From NCBI GenBank assembly GCA_963777665.1, contig CAVZRJ010000008.1, forward strand, positions 123,286-187,285: a stretch of DNA of 64,000 nt, read 5' to 3'. The position numbers and the translations under genes were made by a program. The notes under the pieces were generated by a model. The model was not told the origin of the DNA. It did not search any database and saw only the letters and a list, made by a program, of their open reading frames with translations. Below are positions 8,248 to 17,262 of the stretch, in pieces. How positions within the stretch are numbered: position 1 is the stretch's first letter; every line of letters starts with the position of its first letter. The stretch comes from Bog-756 sp963777665. GTDB taxonomy: Bacteria; Actinomycetota; Acidimicrobiia; Acidimicrobiales; RAAP-2.

Positions 8248-9206
8248 ACCCATCCCTCCAGGGCTACCTGGTTGCCATGGAGGAGTCGCTCGCAGAGGCG
8301 GGCAGGCTCGAGGTGGCGGCCGACGAGCTCCGCTCCGTGGCCGAGCTGGTCGACGGCAGCAACGAGCTCACCCTGGCCGTCGACGACGGGTCGGTGCCGG
8401 CCGTGTCGCGACGCGCCGTGCTCGACGACCTGCTGGAGGGCAAGGTCCTTCCCGAGGTCAGGAGCCTCGTCCACCAGGCGGTCACCGTCGTGCCCCCCGC
8501 CGAGCTGACCGCCTCGTTCCATTTGCTGGCCTCGACCCTCGCCCTGGCTGCCGACCGCGTTGCTGCCTCGGGCAGCGGACCGGACGGACCGGACGGACCG
8601 GACGACGACCCCGTGCTCGGACGTCTGGCCTCGCGCAACCGGGTATCGGGGTACGCGGCAGCGGTGTTCGAGACGGTGACCACCGTCGACCTCGAGGAGA
8701 TCGAGGACCAGCTGTTCCGTTTCGCCCGCACCGTGGAGAGCAACCGGGCACTCCGCCATGCCCTGGGTGATCGCGATCTCCCGGTCTCCCTCCGCCAGCA
8801 GGTCGTCGCCGATCTGTTCGGGACCCAGGTGCTGCCGGCCACCCAGCGTCTCGCCGCCTACGCCGTCCGGGGCGGCCGCGCCCGGGACATCGTCGCGACC
8901 CTCGACACCCTGGTCGAGGATGCAGCCCGCGCCCGCGGGTGGCGGGTGGCCCGGGTCCACTCGGCCGATCTGGTGGACGACGCCCAGCGCCGGCGCCTCG
9001 AGGAGGCGCTCGGACGCCTGGCCGGCGGACCGGTCGAGCTGCAGGTGACCATCGACCCAGCGCTGCTGGGCGGCGCGGTGGTGGAGGTCGGCGACCTCCT
9101 GGTGGACGGCACCGCGCGGCACCGGCTGGACCAGCTGAGAGAGCACCTCCTCGGATCCGAGGCGGCCTACCGAATTCCTGAGGGAAGGGAACCATCCGAT
9201 GGCTGA
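8244..9206 (+). CDS. atpH: ATP synthase F1 subunit delta, extended form with a duplicated N-terminal helical domain
   Basis: A 320-residue protein; the usual delta/OSCP is about 180. Residues about 130-312 form a complete OSCP-type delta: a helical domain with DLPVSLRQQVVADLF and VLPATQRLAAYAV, then the C-terminal domain with TIDPALLGGAVVEVGD. Residues 1-110 repeat the helical-domain pattern (SVPAVSRRAVLDDLL, VLPEVRSLVHQAV). A Gly/Pro/Asp linker with a GPD repeat lies around residues 112-122. The start is GTG overlapping the atpF stop; the stop overlaps the atpA start by 8 nt. Confidence 0.9.
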   Translation: MNPSLQGYLVAMEESLAEAGRLEVAADELRSVAELVDGSNELTLAVDDGSVPAVSRRAVLDDLLEGKVLPEVRSLVHQAVTVVPPAELTASFHLLASTLALAADRVAASGSGPDGPDGPDDDPVLGRLASRNRVSGYAAAVFETVTTVDLEEIEDQLFRFARTVESNRALRHALGDRDLPVSLRQQVVADLFGTQVLPATQRLAAYAVRGGRARDIVATLDTLVEDAARARGWRVARVHSADLVDDAQRRRLEEALGRLAGGPVELQVTIDPALLGGAVVEVGDLLVDGTARHRLDQLREHLLGSEAAYRIPEGREPSDG

Positions 9207-10722
9207 GTTGACCATCAGCGCCGACGAGATCACCGCAGCCCTGAAGCGGCACGTCGACGACTACACCCCTGCCGTCGGAACCGAGCAGGTCGGCCGCATC
9301 GTCGAGGTCGGGGACGGCATCGCCCGGATCACCGGCCTTCCGGGCGCAGCCGTCAACGAGATCCTCGAGTTCGCCGACGGCACCGAGGGGCTCGCCCTCA
9401 ACCTCGACGAGGAGACGATCGGCGCGGTCATCCTGGGCGACGACACCGGCCTCGAAGAGGAGCAGTTGGTGAAGGCGACCGGGCGCATCCTCTCGGTGCG
9501 CGTTGGCGACCAGCTGCTCGGTCGGGTGATCAACGCCCTCGGCGAGCCCCAAGACGGGAAGGGCCCCATCGCCACCGATGCCACCCGGCGCCTCGAGGTC
9601 CAGGCGCCCGGCATCGTGAAGCGCCAGCCGGTGAATGAACCGCTCCAGACCGGCATCAAGGCCATCGATGCGATGACCCCGATCGGTCGGGGCCAGCGCG
9701 AGCTGATCATCGGGGACCGCAAGACGGGCAAGACCACCGTCGCGGTCGACACCATCCTCAACCAGAAGGGGCTGGGGGTGAAGTGCATCTACGTGGCCGT
9801 CGGGCAGAAGGAGTCCTCGGTCGCCCAGACGGTCGCCGTACTCGAGCGCTACGGCGCCCTCGAGTACACGGTGGTGGTGCTGGCCGGGGCGGCCGAGCCG
9901 GCGCCGTTCAAGTACCTGGCCCCGTACGCGGGGTGTGCCATCGGGCAGCACTGGATGGAGAACGGCGAGCACGCCCTCATCGTCTACGACGACCTCTCCA
10001 AGCAGGCCGAGGCCTACCGGCAGATGTCACTCCTGCTCCGGCGGCCACCCGGCCGGGAGGCCTACCCGGGCGACGTCTTCTACCTGCACAGCCGGCTGCT
10101 CGAGCGCGCCGCCAAGCTCTCCGACGCGGCCGGGGGCGGATCGCTGACCGCCCTGCCGATCATCGAGACCAAGGCCGGTGATGTGTCGGCCTACATCCCC
10201 ACCAACGTGATCTCGATCACCGACGGCCAGGTCTACCTCGAGAGCGACCTCTTCTACGCGGGTGTCCGCCCTGCCATCAACGTGGGCATCTCGGTCAGCC
10301 GTGTGGGGAGCGCCGCCCAGATCAAGGCCATGAAGGCGGTCTCGGGCACCCTCAAGCTCGACCTCGCCCAGTTCCGCGAGCTCGAGGCGTTCGCCACCTT
10401 CGGCTCGGAGCTCGACAAGGTCTCCCAGGCCCAGCTCGACCGCGGGTACCGGCTCACCGAGCTGCTCAAGCAGGGGCTCAACGCCCCGGTGCCGGTCGAG
10501 GAACAGGTGTTGGTGATCTTCGCCGGGTCGGAGGGCTACGTGGACCCGGTCCCGGTCTCGGAGGTCCAGCGCTACGAGACCGAGCTGCGGGCCTACTTCC
10601 GGGCCAACCACGCCGACCTGCTCGAGGACATCCGCACGTCGGGCAAGCTGCCAGAGGGAGACAAGGTGGAGACCGCGCTGCGGTCGTTCTCCGAATCGTT
10701 CGACACCGGCAAGGTCGACTGA
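9199..10722 (+). CDS. atpA: ATP synthase F1 subunit alpha
   Basis: A 507-residue regulatory nucleotide-binding subunit of the F1 hexamer. The Walker A segment GDRKTGKT lies near residue 173 and the alpha-specific run GQKESSVAQTVAVLE follows. The C terminus has the helical domain typical of alpha. The ATG at 9199 lies inside the end of atpH (8-nt overlap), and only 3 nt separate it from atpG. Confidence 0.97.
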   Translation: MAELTISADEITAALKRHVDDYTPAVGTEQVGRIVEVGDGIARITGLPGAAVNEILEFADGTEGLALNLDEETIGAVILGDDTGLEEEQLVKATGRILSVRVGDQLLGRVINALGEPQDGKGPIATDATRRLEVQAPGIVKRQPVNEPLQTGIKAIDAMTPIGRGQRELIIGDRKTGKTTVAVDTILNQKGLGVKCIYVAVGQKESSVAQTVAVLERYGALEYTVVVLAGAAEPAPFKYLAPYAGCAIGQHWMENGEHALIVYDDLSKQAEAYRQMSLLLRRPPGREAYPGDVFYLHSRLLERAAKLSDAAGGGSLTALPIIETKAGDVSAYIPTNVISITDGQVYLESDLFYAGVRPAINVGISVSRVGSAAQIKAMKAVSGTLKLDLAQFRELEAFATFGSELDKVSQAQLDRGYRLTELLKQGLNAPVPVEEQVLVIFAGSEGYVDPVPVSEVQRYETELRAYFRANHADLLEDIRTSGKLPEGDKVETALRSFSESFDTGKVD

Positions 10723-10725
10723 TCG

Positions 10726-11667
10726 ATGGCCGGTGGCCAGGAGCGCATCCTCCGTCGACGGATCAGGAGCATCAAGTCGACGCAGAAGATCACGAAGGCG
10801 ATGGAGCTGATCGCCGCCTCGCAGATCGTGCGCGCCCAGAGCCGGATCGCCGCCGCCCGGCCCTATCAGCAGGGCATGGCCCGCATCGTGCTCGAGACCG
10901 CGCTGGGCGATCCCGACGCCGCCGGCCGGCTCCTCGGGACACCCGAGTCGATCGAACGCGTCGGCGTGCTGTGCGTGGTCGCCGACCGCGGACTGTGCGG
11001 CGCCTACAACACCTCGGTCTTGCGGGCCACCGAGCGGATGATCCGCGACGGTCAACCGGATGGTGTCGGGTACCGCCTGGTCACCGTGGGCAAGAAGGCA
11101 CAGGGATACTTCCGGTTCCGCGGCCAGGAGGTGGAGCAGTCGTTCGTCGGGATCAGCGAACGGCCGACGTTCGCCGATGCACGAGCCGTCGCCGCAGCCG
11201 TCGTGACCCCGTTCGTCGCCGGCGACGTCGACCAGGTCGTGATCGTCTCGACCCGGTTCCTTTCGGCCGGGGTGCAACGCGTGGAGACCCGCCAGCTCCT
11301 TCCGCTGGTCGATCCCCGCCAATCGGACCAGGCCGAGGAGGCCGAGCGCCACGAGGGCCCGCGCGGCTACACCGAATTCGAGCCGGACGCGGCCATCCTC
11401 CTCCAGACCCTCGCCCCCCGTGCGGCGGAGACCGAGATCTTCGGCGGCCTGCTCGAGGCGTCGGCCTCGGAGGTGACCGCCCGTCAGCGGGCCATGGCGG
11501 CAGCCACCGAAAACGCCGGCGAGTTGATCAAGAAGTACTCGCGGATCATGAACCGTGCCCGCCAGGACGCCATCACCACCGAGATCATGGAGATCGTCGG
11601 TGGTGCCGAGGCCCTCCGGGCGGATGCGAACGACGAGGGCGGACTCATCATCGAGTCCAGGGTCTGA
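10726..11667 (+). CDS. atpG: ATP synthase F1 subunit gamma
   Basis: A 313-residue central rotor shaft. The N-terminal helix is clearly recognised by RRRIRSIKSTQKITKAMELIA, and the C-terminal helix by RQRAMAAATENAGELI and the terminal NRARQDAITTEIMEIVGGAEA. GLCGAYN marks the central Rossmann-like domain. The protein is slightly longer than E. coli gamma (287), with extra residues around 195-210 (HEGPRGYTEFE region), as is common in actinobacteria. Confidence 0.96.
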   Translation: MAGGQERILRRRIRSIKSTQKITKAMELIAASQIVRAQSRIAAARPYQQGMARIVLETALGDPDAAGRLLGTPESIERVGVLCVVADRGLCGAYNTSVLRATERMIRDGQPDGVGYRLVTVGKKAQGYFRFRGQEVEQSFVGISERPTFADARAVAAAVVTPFVAGDVDQVVIVSTRFLSAGVQRVETRQLLPLVDPRQSDQAEEAERHEGPRGYTEFEPDAAILLQTLAPRAAETEIFGGLLEASASEVTARQRAMAAATENAGELIKKYSRIMNRARQDAITTEIMEIVGGAEALRADANDEGGLIIESRV

Positions 11668-11768
11668 GCCGTGACCGCCCCGCATCCGCGACCCACACTC
11701 CGCACCACGCCACCGCGGCGCCGCGGCGCCATGCAGCACACCGATCGACCCGAGGGAGTTCGACACCC

Positions 11769-13214
11769 ATGACAACCACCGCCCCTCAACCCACCGAGGC
11801 CGGCACCCACCCGCACGGCCGCGTCGTGGCGATCGCCGGGCCGGTCATCGACGTGGAGTTCCCACCCCACGGGCTTCCCGAGATCAACGGCGCCGTCGAG
11901 GTCGGCGTCGAGCTCGAGGGCAGGCACGAGATCATCACCGCCGAGGTGGCCCAGCAGATCGGCGACGGACGGGTGCGCTGCATCTGCCTGAAGCCGACCG
12001 ACGGTCTGACCCGGGGGGCCGTCGTGCGCAACCTCGGGCGCGGGCTCCAGGTCCCGGTCGGTGACGCGGTGCTCGGCCATGTCTTCAACGTCCTCGGCAT
12101 GCCGCTCGACACCGATTCGATCGGCGAGGTGGAGGACCACTGGGAGATCCACCGTCCGGCTCCCGACTTCGACACCCTCGAGCCGCGGGCCGTCATGTTC
12201 GAGACCGGCATCAAGGTCATCGACCTCCTCGAGCCCTACGTGCAGGGCGGCAAGATCGGCCTCTTCGGCGGCGCCGGCGTGGGCAAGACCGTGCTCATCC
12301 AGGAGATGATCAACCGGGTGGCGACCAACCACGGCGGTGTGTCGGTCTTCGCCGGCGTGGGGGAGCGGACCCGCGAGGGGACCGACCTCTGGATCGAGAT
12401 GCAGGAGTCCGGGGTCATCGAGAAGGCCGCACTCGTCTACGGACAGATGGACGAGCCGCCGGGCGTCCGCCTGCGGGTGGCCCTGGCGGCCCTGACCATG
12501 GCCGAGTACTTCCGCGACGTCAAGAACCAGGACGTGCTCCTCTTCGTGGACAACATCTTCCGGTTCGTGCAGGCCGGCTCGGAGGTCTCGACCCTGCTCG
12601 GACGGATGCCCTCGGCGGTCGGCTACCAGCCCACCCTCGCCGACGAGATGGGCCAGCTCCAGGAGCGGATCACCTCGACCCGCGGACGCTCGATCACCTC
12701 GCTGCAGGCCGTGTACGTGCCCGCCGACGACTACACCGACCCGGCACCCTTCACCACCTTCACCCACCTCGACGCCACCACCGAGCTCTCCCGGGACATC
12801 GCCTCCCTCGGGATCTACCCGGCCGTGGACCCGCTCTCGTCGACGTCGAACATCCTGGCTCCCGAGATCGTGGGCGAGCGTCACTACACGGTGGCCCGGC
12901 GGGTGCAGGGGGTCCTGCAGCGCTACAAGGAGCTCCAGGACATCATCGCGATCCTCGGCCTCGACGAGCTCTCCGAGGAGGACCGGGTGACGGTGTCCCG
13001 GGCGCGCAAGGTCCAGCGATTCCTCTCACAGCCCTTCAACGTGGGTGAGGTCTTCACCGGGCTCAAGGGCATCACGGTCTCGGTCGCCGAGACCGTCGAG
13101 TCGTTCGAGGCCCTGGTCAACGGCGAGCTCGACGAGGTCCCCGAGCAGGCCTTCCTCAACGTGGGCGGGGCCGAGTCGGTGCTGGCCAAGGCCCACACCC
13201 TCGAGCACGGCTGA
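11769..13214 (+). CDS. atpD: ATP synthase F1 subunit beta
   Basis: A 481-residue catalytic subunit. The P-loop GGAGVGKT is at residues 167-174, followed by the catalytic-Glu segment AGVGERTREG, the Walker B run DVLLFVDNIFRF and the DELSEED segment near the C terminus. I took the ATG at 11769, which gives the standard N terminus leading into GRVVAIAGPVIDVEF; the open frame upstream is coincidental. A 101-nt gap with a GC-rich palindromic stretch (ccgcggcgccgcgg) precedes it, the longest gap between the F1 genes. Confidence 0.97.
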   Translation: MTTTAPQPTEAGTHPHGRVVAIAGPVIDVEFPPHGLPEINGAVEVGVELEGRHEIITAEVAQQIGDGRVRCICLKPTDGLTRGAVVRNLGRGLQVPVGDAVLGHVFNVLGMPLDTDSIGEVEDHWEIHRPAPDFDTLEPRAVMFETGIKVIDLLEPYVQGGKIGLFGGAGVGKTVLIQEMINRVATNHGGVSVFAGVGERTREGTDLWIEMQESGVIEKAALVYGQMDEPPGVRLRVALAALTMAEYFRDVKNQDVLLFVDNIFRFVQAGSEVSTLLGRMPSAVGYQPTLADEMGQLQERITSTRGRSITSLQAVYVPADDYTDPAPFTTFTHLDATTELSRDIASLGIYPAVDPLSSTSNILAPEIVGERHYTVARRVQGVLQRYKELQDIIAILGLDELSEEDRVTVSRARKVQRFLSQPFNVGEVFTGLKGITVSVAETVESFEALVNGELDEVPEQAFLNVGGAESVLAKAHTLEHG

Positions 13215-13230
13215 CCGGGGTCCGACGACC

Positions 13231-13762
13231 ATGGCCGGCGACGCCCTCCTCCAGATCGATCTGGTCACCCCCGAGCGGGTCCTGCTCACGGGGATGGCCT
13301 CCGAGGTCGTCCTCCGCACCGGTGACGGTGACATCACCTTCCTCCCCGAGCACACCCCGCTGGTCGGAACGGTGGAGCCCGGTGTGGTCCGGGTGGTCAC
13401 CGCCGGCGGCGAGGAACGAGCGCGCCGCGGTCCACGGCGGCTTCACCCAGGTCGAACAGCACGCGGCCCTCGATGCCATCGGGGACGGCGGTGCCACCGG
13501 GGACGGCGGGCCGGCGGTCACCGGCACCCGGGTGACCCTGCTCATCGGCGTGGCCGAGCTGGCCGAGGAGATCGACGTGCACCGGGCCGGCGATGCCGAG
13601 CAGGCCGCCACGGCCCGGATCGCCGAGTTGGCCGGGTCAGCCGCCCGTGCTCCGGCGGAGGGGGAGGAGCCCGACGCCGAGCTGGCCGATGCCGAGGCCG
13701 CCCTCCTGCGCGCCCAGGTCCGCCTCGAGGCTGCCGGGTCCACCTCGTCCGCGACGGCCTGA
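13231..13762 (+). pseudogene. atpC: ATP synthase F1 subunit epsilon, frameshifted (likely indel error)
   Basis: The first frame encodes about 62 residues of a normal epsilon beta-sandwich (LLQIDLVTPERVLLTG, TGDGDITFLPEHTPLVG, VVRVVTAGGEE). The match then continues one frame over as RAAVHGGFTQVE, followed by AEEIDVHRAGDAEQA and a C-terminal helix rich in Ala/Glu. The shift is at about 13,413-13,420 and corresponds to one extra base. Both halves are well conserved with no gap, so an intact gene of about 176 residues is the probable reality. It is the last gene of the operon. Confidence 0.85.
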
Positions 13763-13779
13763 AGCAGCCGGCGGGGCGC

Positions 13780-14775
13780 TCAGCCGAATTCGATGGCGCT
13801 GTACTCGGACAGCTTGTGCAGCGGGTGGCGGGCGTCGATGAGCCGGACCGTGCCCGACTTCGAGCGCATGACCAGCGACTGGGTGTTGGCCCCGAACTCG
13901 TCGTAGCGCACGCCCTGCAGCAGTTCCCCGTCGGTGATCCCGGTCGCGGCGAAGAAGCAGTTGTCCCCGCGCACCAGGTCGTCGGTGGTCAGGACGGCAT
14001 CGAGGTCGTAGCCGAGTGAGAGTGCCGTCTCCCGTTCGCTCTCGTCGCGGGGGAAGAGGCGGCCCTGGATCTCTCCGCCCATCGACTTGAGGGCGGCAGC
14101 CGCGATCACACCCTCGGGCGTACCCCCGATCCCGACCAGCAGGTCGACCCCGGTGTCGGGCCAGGAGGTGGCGATGGCCCCGGCCACGTCCCCGTCGGTG
14201 ATGAGCCGGATCCGCGCCCCGGTCGCACGGACCTCGGCGATGAGCGTCTCGTGGCGGGGCCGGTCGAGGATGACCACGGTGAGGTCGCGCACCGAGGCAC
14301 CCTTGGCCTTGGCCACCGCCTCCAGGTTGGCGGCGATGGGCTGGGTGATGTCGATGGCGCCCACGGCCCGGGGGCCGACCGCGAGCTTCTCCATGTAGAC
14401 GCACGGCCCCGGGTCGAACATGGTGCCCTCTTCGGAGACCGCGATGACGGCCAGCGCACCGCCACGTCCGAGCGCAGTCGAGGTGGTGCCGTCGATCGGG
14501 TCCACGGCGATGTCGGCCTTGGGGGGCGTTCCGTCACCGATCCGCTCGCCGTTGAACAGCATGGGCGCGTTGTCCTTCTCGCCCTCTCCGATCACGACGA
14601 CACCGTCCATGGCGATACTGGAGAGGACGATCCGCATCGCGCTCACTGCTGCGTCGTCGGCCCCCTCCTTGTCCCCGCGTCCCATCCACCGGGACGCCGC
14701 CAGCGCCGAGGCCTCGGTGACCCGGACCAGCTCCATGGCCAGATTGCGGTCGGGTGCCTGGACGCTCGCGCTCAC
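13780..14775 (-). CDS. glpX: Class II fructose-1,6-bisphosphatase (GlpX)
   Basis: A 331-residue metal-dependent phosphatase that hydrolyses fructose 1,6-bisphosphate in gluconeogenesis. Family motifs are MELVRVTEASALAASRWMGRGDKE, the metal/phosphate motif IGEGEKDNAPMLFNGE, VDPIDGTTSTALGRGGA and GIGGTPEGVIAAAALK. I chose the GTG at 14775, which gives a short MSASVQAPDRN leader and the family's normal length. It converges on atpC with 17 nt between the stops and is divergent from murA across a 149-nt gap. Confidence 0.93.
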   Translation of the reverse strand: MSASVQAPDRNLAMELVRVTEASALAASRWMGRGDKEGADDAAVSAMRIVLSSIAMDGVVVIGEGEKDNAPMLFNGERIGDGTPPKADIAVDPIDGTTSTALGRGGALAVIAVSEEGTMFDPGPCVYMEKLAVGPRAVGAIDITQPIAANLEAVAKAKGASVRDLTVVILDRPRHETLIAEVRATGARIRLITDGDVAGAIATSWPDTGVDLLVGIGGTPEGVIAAAALKSMGGEIQGRLFPRDESERETALSLGYDLDAVLTTDDLVRGDNCFFAATGITDGELLQGVRYDEFGANTQSLVMRSKSGTVRLIDARHPLHKLSEYSAIEFG

Positions 14776-14924
14776 GGGCACAGACGTTAGTGGCTGCCAC
14801 CGAGGGCAGCGCCGCCGACCCGCACGGTGGTGCCCGCTCCAGCCCACTCGTCCGGCGGCGGATCCGCGACGCGCTGCGCGCACCATCGACGGGTCCCCTG
14901 GCGCCCCCGGGCCATACTGGGGGG

Positions 14925-16205
14925 GTGAACCGGCTCATCGTGACTCCGGGCGGGCCGTTGTCGGGGACCGTGCGGGCCGGCGGGGCCAAGAACTCGGTGC
15001 TCAAGCTCATGGCCGCCTGCCTGCTGGCCGAGGGCCGCCATGTGCTCACCAACGTGCCGAGGATCACCGACGTGGACATCATGGCCGAGGTGCTCGGGGC
15101 GATGGGCGTCGAGGTGGTCCGCGGCACACGCCCCGACGAGTTGATGGTCACCACGCCCGCCGAGGTCGTCCCCGAGGCCCCCGACGGGCTCGTCGAGCAG
15201 ATGCGCGCGTCGGTCGTCGTGCTCGGTCCGCTCCTCGCCCGCTGCGGCCGGGCGACCGTGTCCGCACCCGGCGGCGACGACTTCGGCCCCCGGCCCATCG
15301 ACATGCACCTGCACGCGCTCGAAGTCATGGGGGCCGGGTTCCGCTCGACCAATGGCACCGTCGTGGGACGGGTGGAGAGCACGGTGGACGGACGGCCCCG
15401 CCTCATCGGCAGCCGGGTCGTCCTCGAATACCCGAGCCACACCGGGACGGACAACGTCTTGATGGCCGCCACCCTGGCCAAGGGCACCACCGTGATCGAA
15501 AACGCCGCCTGCGAGCCGGAGGTGCGGGACCTGTCCGACTACCTCAACGCGATGGGGGCCCGGATCACCGGGGCGGGGACGTCGCGCATCGAAGTCGAGG
15601 GGGTCGAGCGTCTGCACCCGGCCACGCACCGGGTCGTCCCCGACCGGCTCGTGGTCGCCACCTTCCTGGTCGCGGCCGCGATGACCGGGGGAGAGGTGGT
15701 CGTCGAGGACGGCCGTCCCGAGCACATGGAGATGCTGATCCGCAAGCTCACCGCCATGGGTGTCGGGATCACCCTCGGGCCCGACGGGCTCCGGGCCGAC
15801 GCCAAGGGGTGCGCGCGGCTCCACTCGGTCGACGTCGCCACCCTGCCCTATCCCGGGTTCGCCACCGACTACAAGCCGCTCATGGTGACCCTGCTGACCG
15901 TGGCCGACGGCGTGGGCATCGTCACCGAGAACCTGTTCTTCGGGCGGTTCCGCTACGTCGAGGAGCTGAAGCGCATGGGTGCGGATGTCCGGACCGAGGG
16001 CCACCACGCGGTGGTCCGTGGTGTCGACCGCCTGTCGGGTGCGCCGGTGCACGCCTGTGACGTGCGGGCCGGCGCCGCGCTGGTGCTGGCCGGCCTGGTG
16101 GCCGACGGGGAGACGGTGATCGCCGACGCCCACCACATCGACCGCGGCTACGAGGACCTCGACGCGAAGCTCAACTCCCTCGGCGCCCGAGTCGTCCGGG
16201 CCTGA
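14925..16205 (+). CDS. murA: UDP-N-acetylglucosamine 1-carboxyvinyltransferase, Asp-type active site
   Basis: A 426-residue cytosolic enzyme for the first committed step of peptidoglycan synthesis (enolpyruvyl transfer from PEP to UDP-GlcNAc). GGAKNSVLKLMAACLL carries the conserved Lys and Asn near the N terminus. In the active-site loop, PGGDDFGPRPIDMHLH, residue 118 is Asp where most bacteria have the fosfomycin-reactive Cys; mycobacteria have the same change. The start is GTG at 14925, just after a G-rich stretch. Confidence 0.95.
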   Translation: MNRLIVTPGGPLSGTVRAGGAKNSVLKLMAACLLAEGRHVLTNVPRITDVDIMAEVLGAMGVEVVRGTRPDELMVTTPAEVVPEAPDGLVEQMRASVVVLGPLLARCGRATVSAPGGDDFGPRPIDMHLHALEVMGAGFRSTNGTVVGRVESTVDGRPRLIGSRVVLEYPSHTGTDNVLMAATLAKGTTVIENAACEPEVRDLSDYLNAMGARITGAGTSRIEVEGVERLHPATHRVVPDRLVVATFLVAAAMTGGEVVVEDGRPEHMEMLIRKLTAMGVGITLGPDGLRADAKGCARLHSVDVATLPYPGFATDYKPLMVTLLTVADGVGIVTENLFFGRFRYVEELKRMGADVRTEGHHAVVRGVDRLSGAPVHACDVRAGAALVLAGLVADGETVIADAHHIDRGYEDLDAKLNSLGARVVRA

Positions 16206-16239
16206 CCGCCCGGAACCGCCCGGGTATCCTCAGGCAGCC

Positions 16240-17234
16240 ATGCCCGGCCACCCCACGCCCGATCCTGCCGCCCTGTTCGAGGCCGCCCGTGTCGGCGACC
16301 GGGTGGCGCTGCCCCGCCTCCTCTCGCTGGTCGAGCGCGGCGGCCCGGGGTCACGCGCCGTGGCCGCACTCGCCTACCGCGCGCCCGGGCAGGCGTACAC
16401 GATCGGGATCACCGGAGCACCGGGGTCGGGCAAGTCGACCCTCACCGACCGGCTCATCGAACAGGCCCGGACCCGCGGGCTCGACGGGAGCGACCGGGTC
16501 GCGGTGCTGGCCATCGACCCGTCCTCGCCGTTCTCCGGCGGTGCGATCCTCGGCGACCGGATCCGCATGCAGACCCACGCCCTCGACGACAAGGTGTACA
16601 TCCGCTCGATGGCCACCCGGGGCCACCTCGGCGGCCTGACCGTGGCGGTGCCCGACGCGGTCCGGGTGCTCTCGGCGGTCGGGGTACCGGTGGTGCTGGT
16701 GGAGACGGTGGGGGTCGGCCAGCAGGAGGTGGCGGTGGCCGCGGCCACCGACACCACCGTCGTGGTGGTGAATCCCGGATGGGGCGACGCCATCCAGGCC
16801 AACAAGGCCGGGCTCCTCGAGATCGCCGACCTGTTCGTGATCAACAAGGCCGACCGTCCGGGGCGCGCGAGACGCGCCGCGACCTCGAGCTCATGCTCGA
16901 GCTGACCCAGCTCGGCTCCTGGCGCCCGCCGATCGTCGAGACGGTGGCCACCACGGGCGACGGCATAGAGGAGCTGTGGACCGCCATCGCCGAGCACCGG
17001 TCGTGCCTCATCGGGGACGGTTCCCTCGCGGAGCGCCGGCAGCGGCGGCTCGCACGGGAGTTCCACCAGATCCTGCTGGCCCGGGTCGAGCGGGAGATCG
17101 ACGACCTGGTCGGCGCGGACCGCGTGGCGGACGCGGTGACCGAGCTCTCGAACGGCACCGTCGACCCCTACGAAGCGGCGGACCGCCTGCTGTCGGGGCT
17201 CTTCCCGCGGACCCCCGGGGGGGCGAGCGAGTAA
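16240..17234 (+). pseudogene. meaB: MeaB/ArgK-type P-loop GTPase, frameshifted (likely indel error)
   Basis: The first frame gives ITGAPGSGKSTLTDRLI (P-loop), LAIDPSSPFSGGAILGDRIRM, the switch segment VLVETVGVGQQE and the specificity motif NKAD. After VINKADRPG the match moves to another frame at about 16,860 and continues ETRRDLELMLEL through DGIEELWTAIAEHR to a C-terminal dimerisation region. One missing G in the run at 16,859-16,862 restores a protein of about 331 residues. MeaB proteins guard and load adenosylcobalamin-dependent methylmalonyl-CoA mutase; no mutase gene is in this window. Confidence 0.85.
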
Positions 17235-17262
17235 CACCGGCGCGCACCGCGCCTCGGATAGC

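Noticed and set aside
7680..9233. A 517-codon minus-strand frame opposite atpF and atpH
   Set aside because: It is antisense to well-conserved ATP synthase genes, with low-complexity Arg/Gly composition typical of shadow frames.
10971..11768. Upstream extension of atpD through atpG
   Set aside because: Out of frame with atpG and without coding character; the normal N terminus begins at 11769.
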